Shown here: in pieces, positions 47,656 to 59,868 of the stretch
Position numbering within the stretch: position 1 is the first letter of the stretch
Layout: every line of letters begins with the position of its first letter
Source of the DNA: Prunus persica
Lineage: Eukaryota > Streptophyta > Magnoliopsida > Rosales > Rosaceae
Assembly (NCBI RefSeq): GCF_000346465.2
Contig: NC_034010.1
Coordinates: 13,550,482 to 13,614,481, forward strand
Reading direction: 5' to 3'
Length of the DNA stretch: 64,000 bases
The notes under the pieces: model-generated
Seen by the model: only the letters and a program-made list of their open reading frames with translations
Told to the model about the DNA's origin: nothing
The model's database searches: none
Position numbers and translations under genes: made by a program

Positions 47656-47927
47656 TGTCACACCCCGGGATCGGCTCCGCCGTAGCACGATATTGTCCGC
47701 TTTGGGCCCCCCTCTCTGGCCCTCAGGGTTTTGTTTCTGCGAACTCACGAGCAACTTCCCAGTGGGTCACCCATTCTGGGATTGCTCAAGCCCTCAACTC
47801 GCTTAACTTCGAAGTTCCCATGACTCCGAAGCCAGTGAGCTCCCAAAAAGTCTCGTGCTAGATGGATGCGGGCGTACACATATAAGGCACATCACCCCCT
47901 CTCCGTTGGTTGATGTGAGATCTTACA
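47656..47927 (-). repeat. Cassandra 5' LTR with 5S rRNA-like promoter
   Basis: 272 bp. The 5S-like part is about 47743-47833; on the minus strand it reads CTTCGAAGTTAAGCGAG and GAATGGGTGACCC. These are small changes from the other LTR, in both boxes' surroundings. Confidence 0.9.
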
Positions 47928-47932
47928 AATGC

Positions 47933-48714
47933 AGGCAATTAAGGGACAACTCACGCCAAGAGACAAAGAGAAAAATGGAATATGGTGTATGCATAGAGTG
48001 GGCGACAATTGGCATTGGTAAGGAGTACGGGAAGTCTAGAATAATTAGGTTAATTTTTTTTTTTTCGACTATAACATCAAAAGACCCTAGATTTGGGGTC
48101 ATTCTCAATATAGGCCTTGGAGTATTAATTTTATCAATTTACACCTCCAATGTTTTCAAATTTGTCCAATTTTATCCTTCCATTAACTTGATCGTGTTGT
48201 CAATCGTTAACTGCTATTGTGATCACCATGGGACCCAACAATTTAAGTTTTTTTGACTTAAAAAATAATTTAAAATTTTATAAATTAATTATACAACCTA
48301 AGAAAAAAATGTAAAATTGAATAAAATAAAATAAAAGCAAACCCTACCATGCTTCCACTTTCCCTAGTCGCACCAACCCCTACTGACCTCTATACCCACC
48401 GCCACCCATTCCAACCCGAGCCCCAGCCACAACTGCCCCCAACTCCAACAACATCCACAATCTTCTCATTAGTAGCAGCAACGGCATCACCATCCCTCCC
48501 TCCCTCCCTCCTAGCCCAACTCATTGCTCCTTTCTCCTATCCCTTTCCCTCTCCCTCAATTGTAATCACCCAACAAGCCTAACAACGCGAGTTGAAGAAG
48601 GAGAAGTTGTTCAACAGTAATGATCCTAGGCATCAAAGTTGAAGTGTTTAAGAGTTTGATTGCTAGAGGGATCAATGTTGAAAAGTTGAAGACTTTTATG
48701 AACGATAAATGTCC
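47933..48714. other. Intergenic DNA with CA-rich stretch
   Basis: 48060-48320 resembles one half of a MITE (CTAGATTTGGGGTCATTCTCAATATAGG), but I found no partner end. 48355-48560 is C/A-rich. The ORFs at 47855-48256 and 48349-48582 have no recognisable domain. Confidence 0.45.
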
Positions 48715-50253
48715 GATCGTGCGATCATGAGTAATCCGACCGTTCGATTTGGACCAAACTGGCATGACATGTTTATTAAACCTTATTGAACCCATAGGAA
48801 CTTTTCAGATCGAAAAATCATAGGTCGTGGGCCCCGCAGGCCAGGTTGACCAAGATTGGGTAGTTTGACTCCTTAGTTGACCGTGAGTCTTCTGAGGTAG
48901 TTTCACTCTTCAAGAAGTATTAGAATGATCTTGTAAACGAGCCTCGACTATTGTTTGAATTATTTTTGGGTCTTTATGGAATTTATTCTTTCGTGAGTGG
49001 ACTTTGTTCTGATAGTGCATTGTTTTTACCGATTGAATTAATATGCATTAAATATGGATTGTTCTGATTATGGGATTTATATGCATATTTATATATATGT
49101 GTGTGTGTTGCTTAAAAAGGGAAATTTTGACTATTTCGATTTTGAGGGTCTTGGTTGTTTTGAATATGGATTTATGTTTGAGAAGTTTCAAAGCATTTTA
49201 TGATGAAGTATTTGGAGAAAATATATTAATATGAATTTGGGGTACGTTATTGACTGGTTATGTGAATTGTTTGATTATGGATGGATCTTGAGTTTATTAT
49301 AATATTTTATGGTATTCCCGGATGTTATTTCTGATATTCGAAGATCATGCATTATTGGAAGTGATGGGATCTCTAGGAGTTATTGACTTATTTATTTATT
49401 TACCTATTATTATTAATATTATGATTATTATAAAAGTATTTGACTGAGTGTTATTGGATGATTTAATGTTTATGAGTTATTATGTAATCGGATTTCGACG
49501 TGAATAATAAATTAGTTAAATATCTAAGTACATGTCTATATTTAATATTTATACATATATACTCAGTGGTTTGAAAACGATAAATTATGGACACTAGTTC
49601 TCAACAGTATGGGGTATAAATTCAAAGGTAGTTGAGAACTCATTTTTGGAAAGTTGAGAAAAGATTTGAAATATGAATTTGTGGAGTATGTGAAATTTTA
49701 TGATAAGTTTCGGTATATGATTTTGAAACCCACCCTAGGGTAGCCCCTCAGTTGCCTTGAAACAGTTTTGTCATTTATGATAATGCCCCACAAGTTTCGA
49801 GGATGCTTGACCCGTGTGGTGCGAGGATATGCGTTCTTGGGCTGACTACATGTCCCTCGAGTTCTGCGAGGATTGCTACTTTGGGTTGATTTTGTGTCTC
49901 CGAGACTTGCGAGGAATGCTACTCGGGTTGACTTTGGGTTTCCAAGGCCTGCGAGGATATGTCACATTATGTGACACAAGGAATTGACGGTACATTATTG
50001 GAATTGACGGAAAATTCATGGAATTGATGGAATACTATTATAATTGACAGAAAATTATCAGAATTGACAGAATATTAAAGGAATTGACGGAATATGAATG
50101 GGGGTACTCCTAGGTGGAGAATATTCAGGTTTTAAGATGTTTAAACAAAAATTGAGGATTTTATATTGGTATTTTTGGGTAAAAGTTTTAATACATATTT
50201 TTCTGATTTTATGAGACAAGGAATGAAAGTTTTACAAGTTTTAAGGATTTTAT
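48715..50253 (+). mobile_element. Truncated relative of the large solo-LTR family
   Basis: 48715-48935 aligns with copy 1 at about 11521-11725: GATCGTGCGATCATGAG, CGATTTGGACCAAACT, CCCATAGGAACTTT, GTTGACCGTGAGTCTTC. Further right it diverges into its own GCGAGGAT-type repeats (49795-49960) and a 20-base tandem array. Neither LTR end nor a target duplication is visible. Confidence 0.75.
49980..50098 (+). repeat. Short tandem array, GGAATTGACGGAAWATTAT type
   Basis: Six imperfect copies of a roughly 19-20-base unit beginning GAATTGACGG or GAATTGACAG. Confidence 0.88.
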
Positions 50254-50933
50254 ACAATGCACAACTATATATATATATGTAATTATATACTAGTCTCTTC
50301 GCACGAGCTTCCGCGCCTGCGAGAGGTTTTTAAAAAAAAATTAAAATTTATTTTAGAATTAAAAAAGACAATGGGTAGTTGTGTTCCATAAAAATAGGAT
50401 CCATTATCTGATTTTTCTTTTAATTTTAATTTTTTTAAAATATGAAAAAGTGTGAATTTACCATATTATCCTCATTTAATTAATAATCACAATTCTTAAT
50501 GTTTGCATTGACCAATAGCATTTTCTAGTATTTGAATGTTTCACAATTCTCTGCATTTTACTTTATATATATAGATGCACATATATAATGAGTGGAAGAT
50601 TGTTCTGAAATCAATGGTCCTTGCTTGAATTTCAGCAGATTGATTTGAATTACCCTTGTGTGGTCACGTGTTATATGTGGTCAACATAAATATAGACCAC
50701 ATGTAATCTATGACTTATAAGTCCGTTTTCTAGTAGTGTGCGTTTTGGCAAGTAAGTTTGAGGCTTTTTGAACAGAAAGAGAACTACACAATATTCATAT
50801 CATGATGGAAATTACTCAGCATAACTTTATACAAAAATTATCTACCTTGGCATCACCATTTCACTTTTCAGAATAGCTTTAAGCAATAATGATACACTCC
50901 CTAAAATAATAAAGCGCCGAACATCAAAAATTA
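50254..50933. other. Intergenic DNA with a possible small transposon
   Basis: 50296-50573 starts TCTCTTCGCACGAGCTTCCG and ends near TTTATATATATAG. The start contains CTCTTCGC and GCGAGAGG that could pair. It looks like a small dispersed repeat, perhaps Helitron-like, but the ends do not prove it. No gene. Confidence 0.35.
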
Positions 50934-51350
50934 GGTAATGCTAGGAACTTTCTCTCTAACTTTTTTTTTTTGGAACTTCTCCATTTCCCTCATGACATGT
51001 GTCATTTTCTTTACACTTAATACAATGACATTAATACATCAAACAACCTGATTTTGTTTTCCATATTTACCCTTATTTGAAGTATTGACTTTACTTTAAT
51101 TTTTTTTTATTTTTTTTACAGCTTTCTTAATACTTTGTAAAAAATTATTAGATTAATTTATTAAATATTAAAAAAATAAAAATAAAAAACCTATCTCAAG
51201 TCATCCCCACCTTCTTCCCCAAAGCCCAGCACCTCCATCTTCCCCACCATCTCGTTAGTGCCACCCATCTCCACCCCACTCTCTCCCCACCACATTGCCA
51301 TATTCTCTTCCTTCTATCTCCCTCTTTTCTCTCTTCCCCCAATCTCTCTT

Positions 51351-52430
51351 TGAGAAGACCTGTAGGATATCTATAAATGCCTGGAGAAGGTTAAACAGGC
51401 TAATTCGAATTTTTGCAATAAATAATGATCAACCTTTGAAGCAGGATTGATATGAGTTATCAATCCTGAGATGTGCAAAGCTTAAAATAAAAGAACACGC
51501 AGATATTTATTTTACGTGGTAAAACCCCACCTCTGGGGAAAATCTACGGGACTCCTTAGTCCAGAACGAATCCACTATAGAATTGAGATTACAAGAAATA
51601 CGCACACACACTTGTCCTAGACTCAATCTAGACAATGTTTATCGATTTCTTCGTAACTCAGCTTCTGTCACGGGATGATCTTTGACACTCCTTTTGTTGA
51701 ATGCAATACTGGTCACGATTGCTTCAAGCTCACCGGAGGATAAACACACAAAGTGTCTTGGTGTCCTTAACCATATGAGACACCGACATGCATATGTATG
51801 CAATATGAATGATGAATGAATTCGATCAATCACCAAGCAACCGAAGCACTTGATGACTTTCCGAATAAACTAAGTGTAGCAGCTTTTCCCAAAATATATT
51901 CAATATGCATAAATGGTTTTGGACGTTGAAAAAGCTCACACTTACAAGAAGGCAAAGCCTCCTTTTATTCACAGCAAGTTTCTCACAGGAGAGAAACTTG
52001 CGAGACTGCACTTCCAAAACAATTATAACTCTAAGACCAATTGAACTAAAACTCTTTTAACCTGGTGCAATATGATCTCCTCAATGAGACACCACACAAG
52101 GGCCAAACACTTATCAAATTAACAATATAAATTCTGATTCAATAAAAATACAAAGTCTAATTCATTAAGGACTCTTAATGATGTCACCAACCGACTCAAA
52201 TTTTAACTTCAATTACAAAGACCCAAAACAAAACTTCAACTATAACTCCTATCATGAATGCATGATATGTCATGATTTACCTGTTGTCAAGTTTCTCATA
52301 TGGCCAGGGTATGCCTCGGAGGTATGGGATTGAAAGAGTAGTGCCAAAACTTCTAGTAGCAATTCCTCACAAACTAATTTTCATCCTATACTACAGTCTA
52401 GGAAATGTCAATACGATTTTCGTACTAACA
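51351..52430 (-). repeat. Sirevirus 3' LTR
   Basis: Plus-strand ends TGAGAAGACCTGTAGG and CGTACTAACA. Adjacent internal sequence on the high side is the polypurine tract AAAGGGGGAGAT (minus strand). The short ORF inside (51639-51836) recurs identically in the other LTR and is not a gene. Confidence 0.93.
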
Positions 52431-52780
52431 ATCTCCCCCTTTGGCATTTCCTGGACAAAACATTGGATTACATATCAAACACGTTTACAAGGAAACAAAA
52501 CTACATAACCAACTTTGCTTTGTCAAACAGAGATTCAATTCTTGCATTGTCTGCACACAAACAAGCAGACTACCAGTGAAGCATAATAGAATGATATAAT
52601 AATAACCAGAACTTAGCACAGATAAACAGCAAATTTTCATATGTCAAGAGGTTAAGCAAAGTACTACAAATTCTACTTCCAGGGACAGAAAACAACTACT
52701 CCCCCTTAATCTCATATGTACCACAAAATGTCTACTCCCCCTAAACCTCATATGTACCACAAAATATTCTCCCCCTTTTT
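52431..52780 (-). promoter_or_regulatory. Multiple polypurine tracts
   Basis: Read on the minus strand: AAAAAGGGGGAGAA, TTTAGGGGGAGTAGAC and TTAAGGGGGAGTAG (about 52690-52780), with TTTTGTGGTACATATGAG repeated between them. A final AAAGGGGGAGAT abuts the 3' LTR. These would prime plus-strand DNA synthesis. Several tracts in a row are typical of Sireviruses. Confidence 0.85.
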
Positions 52781-52850
52781 GTGTAGGAAATCCAAAGGAA
52801 CACAGAGATAACGTTAAAATAGAACAATCCAGAAACAGAACAGAGGAACC

Positions 52851-53849
52851 TTAGAGACTGCGAGCCCGAGGAGGACGAGGAGGATCAGGAGGCTGAATGT
52901 GCCCTGCAAGTGACAGCAACAGCTCACTATGGGTGTCAGAGAGCGAATCCAAAAGAGCCTGTTGCTCAATGGAGAAACCACCAGAAGAACAGTGAGCATC
53001 GCTGCGGTGTAAAGTGACCCGGTTGTTGACTTTGATGGCATCGGATGAGCCAAAGTCATCTGTCGGCAGTGCAGGGACACCAGCATGAGCAGCCAAGGCG
53101 GTGATAATTCGAGGAAGAACAAGACTGGAAGTTGGAATGGTGGCATTTGTAGCACCAGCGCCAATGAGGCTTTCACGAACATAGAACTCAACACTTACAG
53201 ATTGCTCAATCACAAGCTGGAAAAGAATATGAGCAGCCTTCCAACTCACTTTCCCATGTTGGGAAGTGGGATTCAGATAATTTCGCACAAGCATATACAG
53301 AGTACGGGTCCACTGAGACATCATACCCAAAGAGAGCTCGGTGGGGAGCACCTCGGGTGGAGACACATAGAGGTGATTCACCAGCTGACGGCGCGGAAGA
53401 AATCCTGGAACTGGTTCACAAGAACTGCCAGAGCGAAAAGGAGTCAAACCAAGGGCAGCCGAAATAAAGTAGAAACTGAGCGGAATGGCGATTCCACGCA
53501 CACGCACAACCAAACCAGACAGAGCAACAGAGGCAGCGGAGACATCGGGGAAATTGGCATAAAATTCCCGAACAATCTGGAAATTTGGCAGAGGCAACCC
53601 TCGAACCAATGGCAGGAGACGATGCCGAGTAGAGCACACCGGAGACACAAAGCGAGAGACCGGTGGATGAGGAGACTCTCGAGACATGGGGCTGGAGCAC
53701 GAGCGCCGGGAGGAGGACGGCTGAGATGAGGTGTCAGCCGGAGAGACAACCTAAGAAGGAGAAGCATCAGTCCGGCGGCGCACGGAGCGAGAAGGAGGGT
53801 GAGTAGTGGCAGAGGAGGAAGAAGACTGACGGCTCCGTGTAGTGACCAT
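52851..53849 (-). pseudogene. Extra ORF between pol and 3' LTR (putative plant transposon protein domain)
   Basis: From ATG 53847-53849 (MVTTRSRQSSSSS) a 332-codon frame ends at TAA 52851-52853, with one in-frame TAG at 53751-53753. A Ser/Arg/Pro-rich N-terminus is followed by LPNFQIVREFYANFP and VVRVRGIAIPLS, which I recognise as the 'putative plant transposon protein' domain seen beside many plant retroelements. It lies where some Sireviruses have an envelope-like ORF, on the same strand. I see no signal peptide or membrane anchor, so no envelope role is claimed. Function unknown. Confidence 0.7.
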
Positions 53850-55150
53850 GGGGACGCGACGGAGCAAAGCACAGAGTAGCAAATGCTAAAAACTCTGGAA
53901 GACGGCAATGGGGCGGAAGAGAGACCAAATGTGACCGAGGAAGTTGACCTAACTGCACAGTTTTTTTTTTGTTTTTTGTTTTTTTTTTGTTGAAAAGTAT
54001 AAATAAAATAAAGAATAAATAAATAAAAAAAGAAAACGGAAAAGAGTAAGGAGGAGTCGGTAAGAACCAGAACATAACAAGAACAAAAGCAACATACTTA
54101 GGACAGAAGACTTAAAACACCCAAGACATAAAAACACACTTGTTATGCAGACCCAAAGCTCTCTAGAAGATGTAATTATTTTCCAGTCATAAACATGCCA
54201 AGTATGTGAGCAAGAAGAGACAGTAGTAGCAGACCCATCGCTGTCTGAAACACATAAGAAGCAAAGCATGCAGAGGCAAAAGGAAGTGACCACATTTAAC
54301 ACACAAACTCACTGATAATCAATGAGGCATACCACAAGCATGGTGAAAAATGAACACCATCAAATGAGTCCACCATCAAGAAGCAAAGATGTGAAGTGAA
54401 CTCCGTTCAACGAAGCCCAAAAAATATGTCCACCAAAGACTGATCCCACCAAAGATGACACAAACACTGAGTGCACTGTAAGTATAAGCAGATCAGTTTT
54501 TTTTTTTTTTTTAATTTTGGTGGCTTACTTTATTTAGCTTTCGACATGATCCATGTAACAGATGGTCAATCAGTGTGCTCACGTCATATGACCGGAAGCA
54601 ACTGGGTGATAAAGCACCCCTGGGGAAATACTGATCCGAATCATGAAGGCTCCAAAGATAATCAAGGATAGCAGATCATCACAACCTGTTGACTCGAACT
54701 CGACGCTGGTTAGACAAGAAGCCCGGTTACTGAGCAATGAGAAGTCACCACCTTTTTATTTTTATTTTATGAGTAAACAGATCAAGAACTTACGCACAGC
54801 AGTGTTCAGGTAATCCAAAGAGAGACGAGTGCCTGAGAAGAGACATTCAAGGGACTTCAAGGAAAGGAGTGTGGTGTGCAAATAAAAATAAATAGATGGA
54901 TGGATCATTTAATGAAGTTTATGAAGCACCAAGACAGTGGAAACCTTTGTGAGAAGCTGTGAGCTATGTTCTCAATGGAGTGCAGTACCAGAGCCCAATC
55001 CAAGATCAACAAATATGTTCAGACAACTAAAGGATTGATACGACTTAACAATCCTTGCACGAGCTGGACAGATTTATGAAAGCAGAAAGTAATTTAAATA
55101 TCATGCAGCATATAATAGGCTTTGGTATTCAGTAGACATCGAATTAATCT
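53850..55150. other. Sirevirus non-coding region between pol and extra ORF
   Basis: AT-rich with a T/A-rich tract (53960-54035). 54320-54460 has repeated CACCAAAGA/CCACCAT words. No coding sequence recognised. Its end joins the interrupted pol 3' end across the solo LTR. Confidence 0.6.
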
Positions 55151-56297
55151 TGTTAGTATAAAAATTGTATTGTCATTTCCTAGACTCTAGCATAGGTTGG
55201 GAATTAGTGTGTGAACATGTTTTACTGGAAGCTTTGGCGCAACACATTCATTCTGGATCTTTGAGGCATGACTTGACCGATATGAGAAACTGATTTCAGG
55301 TAACTCATGACATCATCATACATTCATTATAGGATTCCTAATTGGAGTTATTTTCACTCAAAGTATTTTTATCTTAATCTTATTTTTAATAGGATTAGAT
55401 TTTATCTCTTAATATCACTTTCCTAGTTGAACTCTATTTTGATTTAGATTAAGAATATTATGTTTTCATTATCTTGGACTTGGAAAGTATGTTTTAATTA
55501 ATATCCTATTTGGTTCTGTGTTTACATCTTGATATATATTGTTTCATTGAATAAACAATTGATTGGAGTGCAATTGAGAATATGACGAAATCATGTAGGA
55601 TTCTATGACCATCAAATTAAACGCATGGCAAGATATTGAGTTATGGTTGTGGGTCCTCTCGTGGATTGTGGAGAATAAGTTTTGTATAAATCATTGTGTG
55701 CATCTCTTAGGGTTTTGACAGCTTTTGATATTTGTGTTAAGCGTATAGAATTCTTAAGCAAAAGTTGATGTGCATATATTTGAGATAAATCATCAAGTGT
55801 TCCATGTTTACTTGGTGATTTATCAAACACTTTAATAATTCATATTGCATTCATATGCATGTCGGTGACTCATACGGTTGAGGGCAACAAGACCGTGGTG
55901 GCGGTTTTCCTCCGGTGAGCTTGAAGCAATCGTGGCCAGTATTGCGTTCAACATAAGGAGTGTCGAAGATCATCCCGTGACAGAAGTTGAGTTACGAAGA
56001 AGTCGGTAAACATTATCTAGAATGAGTCTAGGATAAGTGTGTGAGTACTTCTTGTAATCATCGTTCTATAGTGGATTTGAGTTGGACTGAGGAGTCCTGT
56101 GGATTTTCCCCAGAGGTGGGGTTTTACCACGTAAAATAATTCTCTACGTGTTCTTTTATTTTTAAGCTTTGCACATCTCAGGATTGATAACTAATATCAA
56201 TCCTGCTTCAAAGGTTGATCATTATTTATTGCAAAAAATTTGAATTAGCTTGTTTAACATTCTCTAGGCATATATAGATATCCTACAGGTATTATCA
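55151..56297 (+). mobile_element. Solo LTR of a related Sirevirus, inserted in reverse
   Basis: Begins TGTTAGTATAAAAATTG and ends TATCCTACAGGTATTATCA, homologous to the outer LTRs but opposite in orientation and clearly more diverged. The duplication AATCT lies on both sides (55146-55150 and 56298-56302), showing a true insertion followed by LTR-LTR recombination. It lies exactly at the 3' end of pol. Confidence 0.92.
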
Positions 56298-59200
56298 AAT
56301 CTAGAGCACAGATACCTAATGACTGTCGAAGGGTTTCAAACCGTAGATTGTCTAGAGGTTTGGTGAAAATATCAGCTAATTGTTTTTCAGTAGAGACAAA
56401 TTCAAGCGAGAGCACATTCTCTTCCACCAATTCACGAATAAAATGATGACTAATATCAATGTGTTTTATGCAAGAGTGTTGAACTGGATTTTTAGAGATA
56501 TTAATTGCACTCATGTTATCACAAAACGTTACCATTTTACCTTGATGAATGCCATAGTCATTTAGCATTTGTTTCATCCATAACAACTGTGTGCAGCAGC
56601 TCCCAGTAGCTATGTACTCGGCCTCAGCCGTGGAGAGAGAGACGCAATTTTGCTTCTTGCTAAACCAGGAGACAAGGTTATTGCCTATGTAAAAGCATCC
56701 ACCAGTTGTGCTTTTCCTATCATCAATGCTCCCTGCCCAATCCGCATCAGAATAGCCTGCAAGTTCAACATTTGAGTCAAATGAGTAGTATACACCAAAG
56801 GTTGTAGTGCCACTTACATAGCGAAGAATTCTTTTCACAGCAAGTAGATGTGATTCTTTGGGATCGGATTGGAAGCGAGCACAAAGTCCAATACTGAAAG
56901 AGATGTCTGGTCTATTGGCAGTCAGATATAACAAACTACCAATCATGCTTCTGTATAGGTTTTGATCGACACTTTTGTCAGATGAATCCTTGGAAAGTTT
57001 GGTGCTTGTGCTCATAGGATTCCGAATGGGTTTGGCAGATTCCAGACCAAATTTGGAGACTAGGTTTTTGGCATACTTTGTTTGAGATATGAACATGCCT
57101 CCATTGAATTGTTGGACCTGCAAGCCAAGGAAAAAATTTAGTTCACCAAACATGCTCATCTCAAATTCGGTTTGCATTACCTCATGAAATTCTTTGACAA
57201 GTATGTCAGAAGTAGATCCAAAAACAATATCATCCACATATACTTGAGCAACCATTAAATCCTGTTTGGTTCTTTTGACAAAGAGGGTTTTATCAATGCT
57301 ACCACGTGTGTACTCTTTTTGAAGAAGGTGTGTGGACAGTCTATCATACCATGCTCTCGGGGCTTGTTTGAGTCCATAGAGAGTCTTTTTCAGACGATAT
57401 ACATGATTGGGATGGATAGGATCTTGAAAACCTGCAGGTTGTTCCACATGGAATTCCTCTTGTAAAACTCCATTTAGAAACGCACTCTTGACATCCATTT
57501 GATAAAGCTTGAAACGAAGATAGCATGCAATGGATAGCAACAATCGAACAGATTCTAAACGCGCAACCGGAGAAAAGGTCTCATCAAAATCCAAACCTTC
57601 AATTTGAGTATAACCTTGGGCAACAAGTCTAGCTTTGTTGCGCATGATTTGCCCTTTCTCATCTGTCTTATTTCGAAAGATCCACTTGGTACCAATTACA
57701 TTTGTGTCTTTGGGACGTGGAACAAGATACCACACATCATTTCTTTTGAATTGATTTAATTCCTCTTGCATAGCCAGAATCCAGTCATTATCTGCAAGAG
57801 CATCTGCAACACTCTTAGGTTCAATAAAGGATACATGGCAGAAATTGGTTACCTCATTACAAACTTGTTGTCGAGTCCTCATTTTATCATTAACATTTCC
57901 AATAATATCAGAGGGTGAGTGATCTTTCTGAACTTGTTTAGCACCAGGTCTGCGTATCACAGGATTGAAATGCTGGTTACAATCCTCAAAATCAATTCCA
58001 GTACCATCTACAGGTTCGTGAGTTTCTAGATCTGTATCTTCACTGCTTGGTTCAACCTGCAATATAAAAGTGTCATTTACAACCACATTAGCTGATTCCA
58101 TTATTATTTTAGTGCGTCTATTAAACACCCTATATGCTCGACTATTCATAGAATATCCAAGAAATATTCCAACATCACTTCTTGCATCAAATTTTCCAAG
58201 ATACTCCCTGTCTTTGTAAATGTAGCATTTACTACCAAAAGTCCTTAAGTGCTTGACATTTGGTTTCTTCCCTTTCTAGATTTCATATGGAGTGCTCTTG
58301 GTATGTGGCCTGAAAAACACACGGTTAGATGTATAGCATGCAATACTAATGGCTTCAGCCCAAAAATGATCTGTCAAATTGGCACTTTTCAACAAGACAC
58401 GAGCCATATCAAGAAGGACTCTATTTTTCCTTTCAACTACCCCATTTTGTTGGGGAGTGATTGGAGCAGAGAATTCATGTTTTATTCCTTTTTCAGAACA
58501 AAATTTAGAAAAAGCTTGATTTTCAAATTCCGTTCCATGGTCTGTCCTAAGTCTCATGATACAAGAGTTACTTTCATATTTTTCATTCATGATTAGCTTG
58601 TACAAAACATAGAAGGAATTAAAAGCTTCTGTCTTAACATGCAAAAAACTGACCCAAGTAAAACGTGAGAAATCATCTACTAAGACAAGGATATATTTCT
58701 TTCCTCCTAAGCTAGCAACCTGTATTGGACCAACTAAATCCATATGCATCAGTTCCAAAGTTTTAGAAGTAGAGATTGAGTTTGTAGCTTTGTGAGGGTT
58801 TTTGGTTTGCTTCCCCAGTTGGCACCCTTCACAGACACCCTCACGTTTACCTGAAAGATTGGGCAATCCTCTTACAGATTCACAGTTGGACAATTTAACT
58901 AAATCTTGATAATTCATGTGTCCCAAACGTTGATGCCATAAATCAAGATGATCTTTACTTGTCCTAAAACACACTTGAGAAACTTCATTAGTGGAAAAAC
59001 AATAACAATTGTCAGGTGATCTATTTCCAGTCATCACATTTGATCCATCTTGATTATTGACAATACATCGGGTTTTAGTAAAACTTACCTTACCCATTTC
59101 ATCACAAAGTTGACTTACGCTGATGAGATTTGCTTGAAGATTTTCAACTAATAAAACATTGTCCAAGTTAGGTGTACCAATTGCCATAATCCTTCCTTTG

Positions 59201-59868
59201 CCCAAAATCTTGGATTTTCTTCCATCTCCAAAAGTGACCATTCCACTCACACCTTCTGTAGAGATTTCTGAAAAATATGATTTCTCACCGGTCATGTGTC
59301 TTGAACATCCACTATCAAAATACCAAGATTTAGATTTAGAGTCAGACAGAGCAGTAAAAGCAACAAAACATTTCACATCTAATATTTCAGGAACATTAGT
59401 TTGATGTGTATCGTTTGAAATTGCCACCAAGCAGTTTTGATTATCCTTTCTCCTCCACACTAGATTTGAAGTTGGTAAAGATAAGGAACGAGAAAGTTTT
59501 GACAACCTACTTACCTCTTTTACAAGATAAGCAATCTTGTGCTGAATTCTTACCTGTCCCTCCTTGGTGGGTTTTTGACTTACTGAAATCTGTTGAAGCA
59601 GTTTGCATTTTGGTCGGATGTGTCCAAGAGTTCCACAATAGTGACACGTAGGTATGAATCTCCAAGGTGTTTGAGAGGTTGAACTACCAGTAGAAAGTGA
59701 TGGTTTGACAAACTTTGTGACGGATACAGCGGAAGGCTTGTTTACTGAATCAAAACCTAAGCCACGTTTGTCTCCATCTCTTCGACCCATGCTCATCATT
59801 TTGTCAATCTTTTCTGCACCAATTGTCAAAGCAATAATCCTTTCCTTTGAACTTTTAAGCTCAATTTC
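56254..59868 (-). pseudogene. Sirevirus pol: protease, integrase, RT, RNase H
   Basis: In order on the minus strand: a CHYCGTLGHIRPKC zinc knuckle, protease (WYFDSGCSRHMTG), pre-integrase (WHQRLGHM, CEGCQLGK), integrase (Asp in HMDLVGPI, Asp in LRTDHGTEF, Glu in GVVERKNR), RT ([20 protein letters not shown]) and RNase H (SDADWAGS, STAEAEYIA, QLADIFTKPLD). All catalytic residues I can identify are present. Breaks are a one-base loss near 59868 that separates it from gag and a TAG at 58276-58278 in the integrase C-terminal part. The last residues are encoded by the inserted solo LTR; the original frame would have stopped at the junction. Confidence 0.94.

Larger units (their letters stand above)
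47310..47927 (-). mobile_element. Cassandra TRIM retrotransposon
   Basis: 618 bp. Two LTRs (47310-47580 and 47656-47927) flank a 75-base interior. On the minus strand the primer site TGGTATCAGAGCC lies right after the 5' LTR (plus-strand 47640-47652). A purine tract, AAGGGGGGTGGAT, precedes the 3' LTR. Each LTR carries a 5S-rRNA-like segment, which identifies Cassandra. Flanks are AATGA and AATGC, probably a duplication with one change. No coding capacity. Confidence 0.93.

Noticed and set aside
50296..50573. Possible Helitron
   Set aside because: Starts TC and is AT-rich, but there is no clear CTRR end with a preceding hairpin; kept only as a spacer note.
51639..51836. A 65-codon ORF present identically at 61576-61773
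   Set aside because: Part of the two LTRs, no protein features.
53085..53729. A 214-codon plus-strand ORF
   Set aside because: Antisense shadow of the extra Sirevirus ORF, which has the recognisable domain.
55151..56297. LTR at the pol end taken as the 3' LTR of the Sirevirus
   Set aside because: Orientation is opposite to both outer LTRs, and AATCT duplications show an independent insertion.
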